A DNA stretch of 64,000 nt from an uncultured Opitutales bacterium (lineage in GTDB: Bacteria > Verrucomicrobiota > Verrucomicrobiia > Opitutales > Intestinicryptomonadaceae): positions 62,001-126,000 of the forward strand of contig CALXLK010000004.1 in the NCBI GenBank assembly GCA_944389175.1. The letters are read 5' to 3'. The notes below the pieces were generated by a model. The model saw only the letters and a list, made by a program, of their open reading frames with translations, made no database searches and was not told the origin of the DNA. Positions 24,652 to 33,925 of this stretch are shown here, piece after piece. The stretch's first letter is position 1. Each line of letters starts with the position of its first letter. The translations under genes and the position numbers were made by a program.

Positions 24652-25893
24652 CTACCTGTAAAGATTGTCCATTCTCTCCAAAAGCGTCGGATGCGAATAG
24701 TGGAAAGCGCTGTATAGCGGATGCGGCGTCAGATTTCCAAGATTCTTTTTATGCAGTTTTTTCAACGCCGAAATCAGCGGCTGCCCCCCGCCGCAAAGCT
24801 CGGCCGCAAAAGTGTCGGCCTCGTACTCGCGCTTCCTCGAAAAATAATTTGATACCGGCGCGAACCAAAACGTGAACGCGCCCGAAAACAGCGCGAATAT
24901 AAGAAGGACCGGCCCTATGCCCTGCCCCTGCGAAAACCCAAACTGCTCGTAGAACCAGCGGCAGTCGGCAAGATACCCCAAAAACGCAAACATTACAAAC
25001 GTCATGGCGTAGGATACAACAATCATCTTTACTATGTGCCCTTTTCTGTAATGGCCGATTTCATGGGCCAGAACCGCCTCGAGCTCGGACTGCTGGAGCT
25101 GGTTTATGAGAGTATCAAAAAGCACTATTCTCCTGAACTTGCCAAAGCCGGTGAAATACGCGTTCGAGTGGGCGCTGCGGCGGCTCCCGTCGATTACCTG
25201 GATTGTCTTTGCAAAAAAGCCTCCCCGCTTTGCCAAGTCAAAAAGGGCGGTTTTTAACTCTCCCTCGGGCAAATCTTCAAGCTTGTTAAAAAGCGGTATG
25301 ATAAACATGGGGTATATTACTATCATCAGAGTCTGAAACAGCGCCACTGCGACAAACCCCCACAGCCACCACGTGGAGCTAAATTTCGACGTAAAATAAA
25401 GTATCAGGGCAAGTATCGGCGTAAACAAAACCACCCCTATTACAAAGCCCTTTATCTTGTCCGAAACCCAAAGGCCGACCGTGCTTTTATTGAATCCAAA
25501 TCTTTGCTCGATGGAAAACTGTTCAAAAAATTCAAACGGCAGCGACGGTATCGATATTACGGCGAATATGCCCACGAGGGTCAGCGCCTGCCCCCATACG
25601 CCCGAACCCAACATCTCGAGCCCCTTGCCGTACATGTAGGGAAACGCGCCCGATACCAGCAGCGCCGTCAAAAATACAAAACTAAAAGAATCTTCGGCGA
25701 TGCAAAACTTTGTTTTCTGGCGGGTATATTCGCCGCTTTTGGCGTACGTCTGGGCGTCCATGAAGCTCGAAAAGGCCTCCGGGACGGCGCCGGCGTGATC
25801 GCGCAGGCTTTTGAGATTGAGGCACTCCAAGAAAGTCGAGGCGCACAGCTTCAGCGCGCACGCCGCCACAACTATAAAAACTGCCAGGCTCAT
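24652..25893 (-). CDS. M48 family membrane metalloprotease (Ste24/CAAX-protease-like)
   Basis: The 413-residue protein has several membrane helices in its N-terminal half, then the zinc motif AVLAHEIGHYRKGH (HExxH) near residue 285 and the third ligand in YEADTFAAEL. A conserved SAHSNAYFTGFGKFRRIVLFD stretch precedes the active site, as in Ste24-type proteases. The likely role is cleavage of membrane or periplasmic proteins in quality control. It starts one base after gatB ends and precedes the nif3-like gene by 3 bp. Confidence 0.95.
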   Translation of the reverse strand: MSLAVFIVVAACALKLCASTFLECLNLKSLRDHAGAVPEAFSSFMDAQTYAKSGEYTRQKTKFCIAEDSFSFVFLTALLVSGAFPYMYGKGLEMLGSGVWGQALTLVGIFAVISIPSLPFEFFEQFSIEQRFGFNKSTVGLWVSDKIKGFVIGVVLFTPILALILYFTSKFSSTWWLWGFVAVALFQTLMIVIYPMFIIPLFNKLEDLPEGELKTALFDLAKRGGFFAKTIQVIDGSRRSAHSNAYFTGFGKFRRIVLFDTLINQLQQSELEAVLAHEIGHYRKGHIVKMIVVSYAMTFVMFAFLGYLADCRWFYEQFGFSQGQGIGPVLLIFALFSGAFTFWFAPVSNYFSRKREYEADTFAAELCGGGQPLISALKKLHKKNLGNLTPHPLYSAFHYSHPTLLERMDNLYR

Positions 25894-25894
25894 C

Positions 25895-27406
25895 TTATTT
25901 AATCAGACCTTTTAATATGGGCAACAACACCGCCGGATTGGCCTTGCCCTTCGAGGCTTTCATCACGGGGCCTATGAGCGCGTTAATCGCCTTTTCATTG
26001 CCGGCCTTAAACTCGGCAACAGCCTTCGGGTTCGCCTCAATGGCCTTGCGGCAAAATTCCTCAAGCTCGGAAGTGTCGCTATTTTGCGCGAGATTCCTTT
26101 GCTTTACTATCTCTGCGGCCGTCTTGCCAGTGGCAAACATTTCCACAAATACCTCTTTTGCCATCTGCTTGGAAATTACCGCAGCGTCGATTATTTCAAC
26201 GAGGCCCGCCAGCTTTTCAGGCGTCAGCAGACATTCTTCCAGATGCTTTGAATGTTCCACCGATTTGCGCTCCGTCTCTTCAAAGACGTCCTCTTCCTGG
26301 GAGGACTGCTGCTGAAGCTTGGCGTAGAGCTCCCTCTGGAGGTCGTTTACTATCATGTTTGCAGTCGCCTTCGGATTCTTCGGATAGGCCTTAAGCGAAG
26401 CCTCGTAGTAATTGCAGAGCTCCCGGTCGTGGCAGAGAACCGACGTAAGCGAATACGGCAGCCCAAAATCAGACATATAGCGGCGCTGGCGGTCAAATGG
26501 CATTTCCACAAGATCGGCCCTTATGCTGTCCAAGAGCTCGGGCGTAATCTTTACCGGAAGCAAGTCGGGATCGGGAAAATAGCGGTAATCGTGGGCGTCC
26601 TCCTTGTTGCGCATAGACTGCGTGATGCCCAGGGCCGCATCCCAGCGGCGCGTCTCCTGCACTATCGGCACGCCGCTTTCGAGGCACTCGCGCTGGCGCC
26701 TTATCTCGTAATTTATACAGTTTCTTACATTCGAGGTGGAATTTATGTTTTTCATCTCCACCTTGACGCCGAGTTTGTCGGAGCCCTTGGGGCGCAGGGA
26801 GACGTTTACGTCGCAGCGCATTTGCCCCTTCTCCATATCGCAGTCGGAAATGCCGGCAAACGAGACGGTGTTGCGGATGGCGTTCAGATATGCGAACACC
26901 TCGTCGGCCGAGTGCATGTCGGGCTCGGATACAATCTCCATCAGCGGCGTCCCGGCCCGGTTGTAATCGACGAGGGAATCATGGGCGAAGTGCGTGAGCT
27001 TGCCGACGTCCTCCTCGAGGTGTATGCGCGTGAGCTTGACCACCCTGTGCGCGCCCATCTCCGAGCCGTTTGCCCCCTCCATTTCAATCTCGACTCCGCC
27101 GCCCAGGCAAAGGGGCTGGTCGTACTGGGAAAGCTGGTAGTTCTTCGGGCTGTCGGGATAAAAATAGTTCTTTCTGTCCCACTTTGTTATCTCGGGAATG
27201 GTGCAACCAAACATCAGCCCCAATTCTATGGTCTTTCTTATCGCCTCAAAATTAAGAACGGGCAAAACTCCGGGAAGGGCCCAAACAACGGGGTCGGTAA
27301 GCGTATTCGGCGCCTCGGCAAACTTGTAGGCCACCGACGTAAACATTTTGCTCCTGGTCTTGATTTGTACGTGGGTTTCCAACCCTATGACTGCTTCGTA
27401 TTCCAT
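25895..27406 (-). CDS. gatB: Aspartyl/glutamyl-tRNA amidotransferase subunit B
   Basis: The 503-residue GatB opens MEYEAVIGLETHVQIKTRSK and continues with KNYFYPDSPKNYQLSQYDQP, the kinase-like catalytic core that activates misacylated Glu-tRNA(Gln) or Asp-tRNA(Asn). A helical C-terminal YqeY-like tail ends NPAVLLPILKGLIK. With GatA and GatC it makes Gln-tRNA or Asn-tRNA in the cytoplasm. Order on the minus strand is gatC, gatA, gatB with short gaps. Confidence 0.97.
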   Translation of the reverse strand: MEYEAVIGLETHVQIKTRSKMFTSVAYKFAEAPNTLTDPVVWALPGVLPVLNFEAIRKTIELGLMFGCTIPEITKWDRKNYFYPDSPKNYQLSQYDQPLCLGGGVEIEMEGANGSEMGAHRVVKLTRIHLEEDVGKLTHFAHDSLVDYNRAGTPLMEIVSEPDMHSADEVFAYLNAIRNTVSFAGISDCDMEKGQMRCDVNVSLRPKGSDKLGVKVEMKNINSTSNVRNCINYEIRRQRECLESGVPIVQETRRWDAALGITQSMRNKEDAHDYRYFPDPDLLPVKITPELLDSIRADLVEMPFDRQRRYMSDFGLPYSLTSVLCHDRELCNYYEASLKAYPKNPKATANMIVNDLQRELYAKLQQQSSQEEDVFEETERKSVEHSKHLEECLLTPEKLAGLVEIIDAAVISKQMAKEVFVEMFATGKTAAEIVKQRNLAQNSDTSELEEFCRKAIEANPKAVAEFKAGNEKAINALIGPVMKASKGKANPAVLLPILKGLIK

Positions 27407-27421
27407 ATCGAAATTTCTTAA

Positions 27422-28891
27422 TTAAAGATTCGGATGGGCGTCGGAAAAGCCCGCCGCCTGCTCGTAAGCATAGGCTATCGACAACAGCTCAGACTCGCGG
27501 AAAGCCTTGCCTATGATTTGAAGACCCACGGGAAGCCCCTCCGGGGTGAATCCGCAGGGCACCGATATCCCGGGCAGCCCCGCCAGATTTACATTTATGG
27601 TGCAAATATCGCTAAGATACATCGCCAGCGGGTTGGCCGTCTTTTCGCCAAACTTAAACGCCGGAGTCGGCGAAGTTGGGGTAAGGATTGCGTCGACGCT
27701 CTCGAAAGCGCGCTCAAAGTCCCTTCTTATTAGGGTGCGCACCTTTTGGGCGCGCAGGTAGTAGGCGTCGTAATAGCCCGAGCTTAGCACGTAGCTGCCA
27801 AGTATTATCCTGCGCTTTACCTCCTCGCCAAAACCTTCGGCGCGGCTCTTGGTGTATAGGGAAATTACGTCGTCGGCAAGTTTACTGCGGTGCGTGTAGC
27901 GCACGCCGTCGTAGCGCGCCAAATTCGACGAGGCCTCCGCCGTGGCGATTATGTAATAGACGGGTATGGCCAAATCCGTATGCGGCAAAGACACCTCCTT
28001 TATATTCGCCCCCTTGCTTCGGCATAGCTCGATTGCCTCCTCGACGCGCTTGCGCACGGCGGCGTCGACACCGTCGCCAAAGTACTCAGCCGCCACTCCC
28101 AGAGTTTTGCCCGAAAGCGCGCCGGCGTCGAGCTGCGCGGCGTAATCGGGAATGTCGATTTTCACGCTCGTGGAATCTTTCGGATCGTGCCCGGCTATTG
28201 TCCCCAAAAGCACGGCGGCGTCTTTGACGCTCCTTGCAAACGGGCCTATCTGGTCCAGAGACGAGGCAAACGCGGCCAACCCGTAGCGGCTTACTAGCCC
28301 GTAAGTGGGCTTCATGCCGACAATTCCGCACAGCGACGCCGGCTGGCGTATCGAGCCGCCCGTGTCGCTGCCGAGAGCCACCACGCATTCGCCGGCGGCC
28401 GTAGCCGCGGCCGATCCGCCGCTGCTGCCGCCCGGAATTCGCGTCGTATCCCACGGATTCTTCGTCTTCAAAAACGCGCTATTTTCGCAGGACGAGCCCA
28501 TGGCAAATTCGTCCATGTTCAGGCGCCCCCAGAACACCGCGCCGGCATCTTCCAATTTCAGCGCGGCCGTAGCCGTGTAGGGACTTACGTAATTCTCGAG
28601 CATTTTGCTCGCGCAGGTAAGCTTCTGTCCGCGAACTGCAATGACGTCCTTGAGACCGACTGGTATGCCGTCGAGGGCGCTGAGTTTCCTGCCGGAGGCC
28701 CTGCGCTTGTCGGACTCGGCCGCCTGCGCCAGAGCCCGCGATTCGTCGAAGGAGATGAACGCGCCTATTTGGGGCTCTATCTGTTTTGTGCGCCCGATAA
28801 ATTCCTTGAGCAGCTCCACCGCCGATATTTCGGATTTGTCGAGCATCTCGTCAAGTTCCGTAAGTTTTTTGTAGTAAATTTCCTGGCTCAT
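27422..28891 (-). CDS. gatA: Aspartyl/glutamyl-tRNA amidotransferase subunit A
   Basis: The 489-residue amidase-signature protein frees ammonia from glutamine for the GatB reaction. The Ser-cisSer-Lys triad is in place: Lys in [12 protein letters not shown], the Gly/Ser-rich loop [14 protein letters not shown] and the nucleophile region [16 protein letters not shown]. Length is standard. It lies between gatC (27 bp upstream) and gatB (15 bp downstream). Confidence 0.97.
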   Translation of the reverse strand: MSQEIYYKKLTELDEMLDKSEISAVELLKEFIGRTKQIEPQIGAFISFDESRALAQAAESDKRRASGRKLSALDGIPVGLKDVIAVRGQKLTCASKMLENYVSPYTATAALKLEDAGAVFWGRLNMDEFAMGSSCENSAFLKTKNPWDTTRIPGGSSGGSAAATAAGECVVALGSDTGGSIRQPASLCGIVGMKPTYGLVSRYGLAAFASSLDQIGPFARSVKDAAVLLGTIAGHDPKDSTSVKIDIPDYAAQLDAGALSGKTLGVAAEYFGDGVDAAVRKRVEEAIELCRSKGANIKEVSLPHTDLAIPVYYIIATAEASSNLARYDGVRYTHRSKLADDVISLYTKSRAEGFGEEVKRRIILGSYVLSSGYYDAYYLRAQKVRTLIRRDFERAFESVDAILTPTSPTPAFKFGEKTANPLAMYLSDICTINVNLAGLPGISVPCGFTPEGLPVGLQIIGKAFRESELLSIAYAYEQAAGFSDAHPNL

Positions 28892-28918
28892 TCTAAGATG
28901 ATGTTATGATTGCTGTTT

Positions 28919-29215
28919 TTAAGCCTCGTCGACAACCTTGGGGACGACTATCTGGTTGTCCCTCTTAGCCGGCGCGTTCATGAGGGCCTCTTCCACCGGC
29001 ATTGCCGCAGTGGGAATGTCGTCGCGCCAGACGTTGTATATCGAATGGGCGTGGGCGCTGGGCTCGACGCCGTCTACGTTTACTTCGGATAGTTTCTTAA
29101 AGTAGTCCAAGACTTGTTCAAGCTGCGCGGAAAACTTGGCCTTTTCGTTTTCGTCAAGCTCAATGCGCGCCAATTTTGCCACGTAATTTATATCGATGGT
29201 CGGTTTGTCTGACAT
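28919..29215 (-). CDS. gatC: Aspartyl/glutamyl-tRNA amidotransferase subunit C
   Basis: The GatC protein of about 98 residues stabilises the GatA-GatB complex. It has the usual YVAKLARIELDENEKAKF and QLEQVLDYFKKLSEVNVDGV segments and the late APAKRDNQIVVPKVV. I use the ATG at 29213-29215; a GTG two codons earlier is also possible. It is the first gene of the gatCAB-M48-nif3 transcript and is divergent from the lrgAB-like pair. Confidence 0.95.
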   Translation of the reverse strand: MSDKPTIDINYVAKLARIELDENEKAKFSAQLEQVLDYFKKLSEVNVDGVEPSAHAHSIYNVWRDDIPTAAMPVEEALMNAPAKRDNQIVVPKVVDEA

Positions 29216-29305
29216 AATCACTGCACGATCTCAAAAAAGCCCGGTGCTTTCAAGCAAAAAAAGCGCTTGATTTCGGCGCAAAAAGCTTCACACTCTCGGG
29301 ATTTT

Positions 29306-29710
29306 ATGGGCAAAAAAGCGAAAGATTTCTCCATTGCGGTATTGGGCGCGGCGATAATACTGGGCGTGTATTTTGCCTGCGATTTTGCCTTGGAATGCGC
29401 GGGGTCGTCGATCTCCCCGTCCCTTACGTCGATGGTGATCCTTTTCCTTCTTCTGTGGGCAAAAATTATCCCGCTTTGGGCGGTCGAAAAAACGGCGGAG
29501 CTGCTGCTTAAAAATATGGTCTTTTTCTTTGTTCCGATACTGGCGGTTCTGCCCATGACGTACGATTCGTTCAAAGACCACATATGGGCGATAATTTTGG
29601 CCCTTACCATAAGCGCCGCGCTGACAATCTCGGCGACGGGCGTCTGCCTCGAAGCTCTTGTAAAGTTTAAAAATAAGCAGCCGCGCTGCGGCGATACAAA
29701 AAATGAATAG
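29306..29710 (+). CDS. CidA/LrgA family membrane protein
   Basis: The 134-residue protein has four predicted membrane helices and the LrgA-type stretch SISPSLTSMVILFLLLWAKI. The partner gene encodes an LrgB-family protein and overlaps by 8 bp, supporting the call. LrgA/CidA proteins are small holin-like membrane proteins linked to murein hydrolase export, overflow metabolism or pyruvate uptake. I start at the ATG 29306; the frame is open 13 codons earlier but that part resembles nothing. Confidence 0.85.
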   Translation: MGKKAKDFSIAVLGAAIILGVYFACDFALECAGSSISPSLTSMVILFLLLWAKIIPLWAVEKTAELLLKNMVFFFVPILAVLPMTYDSFKDHIWAIILALTISAALTISATGVCLEALVKFKNKQPRCGDTKNE

Positions 29711-30401
29711 CCATTTTCTTACATTTGGGACGCTATTTTGGATAGCTTTTACGGCGGCGGCGTATTTTTTAAGCCTAAAGGCGACGTCCATTAGGTATGG
29801 CCGAATTAAAATACCTAAATTTACAGCCTTATACGCGGCCTCGGCCGCCGTGGCGATAGCCGTGGAAATATCCGGCGGAGACTACCGCGCATACAAGGAG
29901 GGCGGCGATGTGATATCGGCGCTGCTATATCCGGCCACGGTGGCGCTTGCAATCCCGCTTTACAAGACGCGCAAGGAGATAGTCGCCCGGTTGGGCGAAG
30001 TCGCCGCGGCGACAGTCGTATCTACTATAGTGAGCGTGGGCACGATATACTTCCTGGGAGTGTGGATGGGAATGAATCTTCCGCTGGTGAAATCGCTGTT
30101 GCCCAAATGCGTGACGACGCCGGTTGCAATAGAGATATCAAAAATGATAGACGCATGGCCTGAAATGGCCGTTTGCGCCGTTTGCTATACGGGCATATGC
30201 GGAATCATATTCGGCCACGCCCTGCTGCGGCTGTGCGGCGTAAAAGACAACATAAGCATTGGCCTGGCGATAGGTTCCGCAAGCCACGTAATAGGAACGG
30301 CAAAATGCCTTGAAAACAGCCGGGAACAAGGCGGCGCCAGCGCTTTGGTGCTCATAACGGTGGCGCTATTCTCGGCTTTCTTCATAGCGGTCATTTTTTA
30401 G
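29703..30401 (+). CDS. CidB/LrgB family membrane protein
   Basis: This 232-residue protein has about six membrane helices. The family signature is clear: LVKSLLPKCVTTPVAIEISK, then GIICG-type segment YTGICGIIFGHALLRLCGVK, then SHVIGTAKCLE near the end. It is the partner of the preceding LrgA-like protein and is translationally coupled to it. LrgAB-type complexes are implicated in glycolate or pyruvate transport and cell-envelope homeostasis; the specific role here is unknown. Confidence 0.93.
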   Translation: MNSHFLTFGTLFWIAFTAAAYFLSLKATSIRYGRIKIPKFTALYAASAAVAIAVEISGGDYRAYKEGGDVISALLYPATVALAIPLYKTRKEIVARLGEVAAATVVSTIVSVGTIYFLGVWMGMNLPLVKSLLPKCVTTPVAIEISKMIDAWPEMAVCAVCYTGICGIIFGHALLRLCGVKDNISIGLAIGSASHVIGTAKCLENSREQGGASALVLITVALFSAFFIAVIF

Positions 30402-30877
30402 TGGAAGAAAGCCGAAACAGAGTATCTGTCATTTAGGCGCAAGCAAACCGAAATGTCGCGGGCAAATGCAGGGGTTTTATTTCGGCTAAACAAAGCCCGC
30501 TATTTTTCTGTTTTTTCCCTCCCAAAAGAAGGCCGGTCAAATACCGGTCTTTGCCTGTGCGGAACGAACTCGCAAATAAATTAAAATCTTCCTCCCGCCG
30601 CGCTTTCTTTTCATTCGTCAAAAGTTTTCTGCATAAGAAGCCAAATATGCCCAATCTATCAAAACCCTTCCCCAAACGGAACTTGCAAGCAGTCCAAAAA
30701 AAATGCCCCTAAAAAATCTCCAAGGCGGCGCCGCATAAACGTACGCGGTTGCAAGGCGACATTGTTGAATTATTTCTGCTATTAAACAACGCAGACTATG
30801 TATGATGCACGGCCCTTTTTTGCAAAAGCTTTGTCTTGGCGGCGGCGGGCAAAAATTAAATAAAGCAAAAATTCTGT
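30402..30877. other. Non-coding region between lrgB and rpmH
   Basis: About 475 bp with no convincing gene; minus-strand open frames here lack family features. I looked for DnaA boxes (TTATCCACA), since rpmH regions can lie near oriC, and found no cluster. Confidence 0.5.
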
Positions 30878-30905
30878 TTGACAAAGGGCATCATTTGCTT
30901 TCAAT
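30878..30905 (+). promoter_or_regulatory. Promoter of the rpmH-rnpA operon
   Basis: TTGACA (30878-30883), a 16-bp spacer and TTCAAT (30900-30905) give a plausible sigma-70-type promoter. The expected leader is about 39 nt before the rpmH ATG. Confidence 0.55.
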
Positions 30906-30950
30906 AGCAAAACTTTATTAACAATTTGTTCACAAAAGAGAGAAACAACA

Positions 30951-31088
30951 ATGAATCCGACATACAATCCTTCCAAGCTTAAGCGTGCGCGCCGTTGCGG
31001 TTGGCGCGCGAGAATGAAGACCCCCGGCGGTCGTTCGGTTATCAATTCCCGCAGACAAAAGGGCCGCAAGCGCCTCGTAACTAAGTAG
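30951..31088 (+). CDS. rpmH: Large ribosomal subunit protein bL34
   Basis: This 45-residue protein begins [20 protein letters not shown] and ends GRKRLVTK, matching L34 throughout: the N-terminal TYxPSK, the central FRARM-like [10 protein letters not shown], and the basic tail. It is too short for a standard ORF cut-off but certain from sequence and position. It is followed after 16 bp by rnpA, then yidD and yidC, the classical order. Confidence 0.97.
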   Translation: MNPTYNPSKLKRARRCGWRARMKTPGGRSVINSRRQKGRKRLVTK

Positions 31089-31104
31089 GGGAATATCCCG
31101 GCAA

Positions 31105-31461
31105 ATGCGCTTCGGTAAAGACAGCAGAGTGCGCCTTGCAAGGGATTTTGAGTTTTTAAAAAAGAATTCTGCGAAGGTTGACTGTTCGGCCTTCGTATTT
31201 TATTTGCATCCCAACGGATTGGAGCGCCCGCGGTTGGCGGTAATTACCAGCAGGCGCGTCGGCACTGCGGTCGAAAGAAACCTGGCGCGGCGGCGTTTGA
31301 GGTGGATTTTCCGCCAGGTGAGCCCCTCGTTGAAGATGAACGTAGACATACTTATTTTTGTGCGCCGCGGCTATGCGAAGTTCGAAATAGGGCAGTTGAG
31401 GCTCAAATTCGAGCGCGCCGCGCAGCTTCTGATAGACAAATATGCGGGACAATCGCAATAA
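31105..31461 (+). CDS. rnpA: Ribonuclease P protein component
   Basis: The 118-residue basic protein assists the RNase P ribozyme in maturing tRNA 5' ends. The family core is visible: LARDFEFLKKNS near the N-terminus, then RLAVITSRRVGTAVERNLARRRLRWIFR in the conserved RNR-type helix, then DILIFVRRGYAKF. It overlaps the yidD start by 20 bp. Confidence 0.96.
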   Translation: MRFGKDSRVRLARDFEFLKKNSAKVDCSAFVFYLHPNGLERPRLAVITSRRVGTAVERNLARRRLRWIFRQVSPSLKMNVDILIFVRRGYAKFEIGQLRLKFERAAQLLIDKYAGQSQ

Positions 31462-31768
31462 ACCGAGCCTTATGGCGAGAATATACTGTATGCCGATTGT
31501 CTTCTACCAGAAGGCCCTCTCGCCCGTTCTCTCGCTTTTTGGGGCCCAGTGCAGGTTTTTCCCTTCGTGTTCCGAGTACGCGCGCCTGTGCATACTGCAC
31601 CACGGCATACTCAAGGGAACTCTTATGGGCATATGCAGGATACTTCGGTGCAATCCGCTCTTCGAAGGCGGGTTAGACTATCCCAAAAAAAATTTTTCGT
31701 TTGGCGGCCTGTTTTCGCAAAACAAGATTGACGAATTTAAAGATTTCGATAAGCCTAACAGGCTTTAA
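31442..31768 (+). CDS. yidD: Membrane protein insertion efficiency factor YidD
   Basis: The 108-residue protein contains YQKALSPVLSLFGAQCRFFP, SCSEYA and RILRCNPLFEGGLD, the conserved YidD cysteine motifs. It sits between rnpA and yidC as in most bacteria and supports YidC-dependent insertion at the inner face of the membrane. The C-terminal extension after the core is charged and Phe-rich. Confidence 0.97.
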   Translation: MRDNRNKPSLMARIYCMPIVFYQKALSPVLSLFGAQCRFFPSCSEYARLCILHHGILKGTLMGICRILRCNPLFEGGLDYPKKNFSFGGLFSQNKIDEFKDFDKPNRL

Positions 31769-31785
31769 AGTTACATTCAATTTCG

Positions 31786-33804
31786 ATGGATAAGAAGAAT
31801 ACAATAATTGGAGTGCTGCTGCTATTGGCGTCGTTCTACTTCATGTTCGACTACTCGAAGAAGGAGGCCGAGGCTGCAAGATACGCCCAAAGCGTAGCCG
31901 CGGCGCAAAAGGCTGCAAAAGCCCCGGGCAAGGAGGCGCCCGCGCCGTTGCAAAAGCTCGCCACAGCCGACTTGTCGGACAACGCCCCGGAAACATTCGC
32001 ATGGCTTGAAAACGATTCCATAAAGGCCAAGCTGACGAGCAAAGGCGGAGCGATCGAAGAGGTTGAGCTGCTGAAATATCCCGAGAGCGAAGATTCCAAA
32101 CTGCCCTACACTTTCAATGCGGTAAGCAACTCTATCGCCGCGATGACAATCGGTTTTGTAGACGAGGATTCGTATTTGCCCAAGCCGCTGCGCAAGTCGT
32201 TTAAGCTGGTAAAATCATCGCCGAGCGAAGTGGTCTACGAATACGAAGACAAAGGCAAGTATTCGATAAGGCGCACGTACACCGTGGCAAAGGACGAAAA
32301 GGACGGCGGCAACTTCCGCCCCTACACAATCGGAGTTAGAACGACCGTAAAAAACCTCTCGAAAGAGCCGCTTAAGCTCAGCCAGATATCGCTGTATCTG
32401 GGCGCCGTTCCTCCCACGGAAAGCGACGCCTACGGCACGAATCTCTCGTACGTGCTCTACAATAGCGACGAAGACACGTCTTTCGTGCGCTCGTCGGAAT
32501 TTTTGGATAGCTCCGGGTTTCTGGGAATAGGCGCAAGCCGCGCCAAGGAAAGCCACAGCTTTAAGGAAAGCGCCAAGTGGGCCTCGATAAAAAACCAGTT
32601 CTTTGCGGCGGTTTTCACCCCGTACGATGCGCTTGCAAGCGGCGGAGTGGCCTTCCCGGTGACGATGGAAGCCGCTGCGGAAAAAGCATCAGGCGGCGAC
32701 GGCAAGTCGGTGGCTAATGTAAAGAGAAGCAACAAGTACATGGAGAATGCCATCGGCGGCTTTATAGAATTCAATGTTCCTGTTATAGCCGCCGGTTCGG
32801 AGTGGACGCTAAACGGCGACTACTACGTCGGGCCTAAGGAGCTCGACAGGCTCTATTCAATAGGCGGCGGCCAGGAGGAGATCATGAACTACGGCTGGTT
32901 CGGGTTTGTCAGCCGCCCGCTATCGAGATTGCTAAACTGGATATATTCCATGGTCAGCGTGGTCTCGCCGGAATGGGGCTGGGGCTGGTCGATAATAATT
33001 TTGACGCTGCTTGTGCGCCTGGTGCTTTGGCCGCTTACCTCAATTCAGATTAAGTCGTCGCAGAGGATGGCCAAGATGCAGGAGCCTCTGAAGGAGATCC
33101 GCCAAAAGTACAAGGACGACAACAAGCGCATCCAGCAGGAGACGATGAAGCTGTATTCCGAATACGGCATAAACCCGTTGGCAGGCTGCCTGCCGGTACT
33201 CATACAGATTCCCATATTCATAGGTTTGTACTATATGCTGCAGACCTCGTGCGAAATAAGATTTGCCCGTTTTTTGTGGATTAGCGACCTTTCGCTCCCC
33301 GACACTATTGCGGCCTTTCCTTCGGTATTCGGCATACCGCTTCACATACTGCCGCTTTTAAACGCGTTTGTTACGTTTATACAGATGCACCTGACGCCCA
33401 TGCCCTCGACGGACAAGACGCAGGCGATGATGTTTAAGCTCATGCCCGTGATTATGCTGTTGTTTTTCTACACGTTTCCCTCGGGTCTGGTTCTCTACTG
33501 GCTTGTGCAGAGCCTCCTTGGCATAGTGCAGGCAATAATCATACGCCGCGGCAAGGATAAGGTGGTGCTAAAGAAGCGGACGAAACCCTCTTTTATGCAG
33601 AGGATGCAGCAAGCCATGGAAGAAGCGCAGGCCCAGCAGCAGGCGCGCGGCCCCGAATTTGACAAACTTCCCCTGAGCCAGAGGTTAAAAATTGCCAGGG
33701 AAGACGCCATAAAAGCGCGCAAGAGAATGAAAGAGAGAGCCATGGGAGCCGCGCCCGACAGGAAGAAGAATCCGGGCGGGCGTTCGACCAAGCCCAAGAG
33801 GTAA
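31786..33804 (+). CDS. yidC: Membrane protein insertase YidC
   Basis: The 672-residue protein is a Gram-negative YidC. It has an N-terminal anchor (TIIGVLLLLASFYFMFDY), a large periplasmic domain to about residue 370, then the conserved insertase core beginning WGWGWSIIILTLLVRLVLWP with the functional Arg in the groove. The core continues KIKSSQRMAKMQ-type cytoplasmic loop, YGINPLAGCLPVLIQIPIFI, and FPSGLVLYWLVQSLLGIVQ. The C-terminal tail is long and basic (QRLKIAREDAIKARKRMKER), suited to ribosome contact. It inserts and folds inner-membrane proteins with or without SecYEG. Confidence 0.97.
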   Translation: MDKKNTIIGVLLLLASFYFMFDYSKKEAEAARYAQSVAAAQKAAKAPGKEAPAPLQKLATADLSDNAPETFAWLENDSIKAKLTSKGGAIEEVELLKYPESEDSKLPYTFNAVSNSIAAMTIGFVDEDSYLPKPLRKSFKLVKSSPSEVVYEYEDKGKYSIRRTYTVAKDEKDGGNFRPYTIGVRTTVKNLSKEPLKLSQISLYLGAVPPTESDAYGTNLSYVLYNSDEDTSFVRSSEFLDSSGFLGIGASRAKESHSFKESAKWASIKNQFFAAVFTPYDALASGGVAFPVTMEAAAEKASGGDGKSVANVKRSNKYMENAIGGFIEFNVPVIAAGSEWTLNGDYYVGPKELDRLYSIGGGQEEIMNYGWFGFVSRPLSRLLNWIYSMVSVVSPEWGWGWSIIILTLLVRLVLWPLTSIQIKSSQRMAKMQEPLKEIRQKYKDDNKRIQQETMKLYSEYGINPLAGCLPVLIQIPIFIGLYYMLQTSCEIRFARFLWISDLSLPDTIAAFPSVFGIPLHILPLLNAFVTFIQMHLTPMPSTDKTQAMMFKLMPVIMLLFFYTFPSGLVLYWLVQSLLGIVQAIIIRRGKDKVVLKKRTKPSFMQRMQQAMEEAQAQQQARGPEFDKLPLSQRLKIAREDAIKARKRMKERAMGAAPDRKKNPGGRSTKPKR

Positions 33805-33822
33805 AATTGGCGTTTTTGGGAA

Positions 33823-33853
33823 GCTTGCGCGGCAAAAAAGCTGCCGCGCAAGC
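33823..33853. terminator. Strong hairpin after yidC without a T-tract
   Basis: GCTTGCGCGGCA (33823-33834) and TGCCGCGCAAGC (33842-33853) form a perfect 12-bp stem with a 7-nt loop. No T-run follows on either strand, so it may stabilise the yidC mRNA end rather than terminate alone. A TTGACA at 33862-33867 follows and could start yebC transcription. Confidence 0.6.
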
Positions 33854-33925
33854 GGTAAATGTTGACAATTTAACCAAACACTACACCATATCAAACAATT
33901 GAAAAACCAATAGGAGATACATAAA

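Noticed and set aside
26252..27421. 389-residue plus-strand open frame opposite gatB
   Set aside because: It is an antisense shadow of gatB, caused by codon bias; no signals of its own.
30402..30950. Replication origin near rpmH
   Set aside because: No cluster of DnaA boxes (TTATCCACA) and no dnaA or gidA gene nearby.
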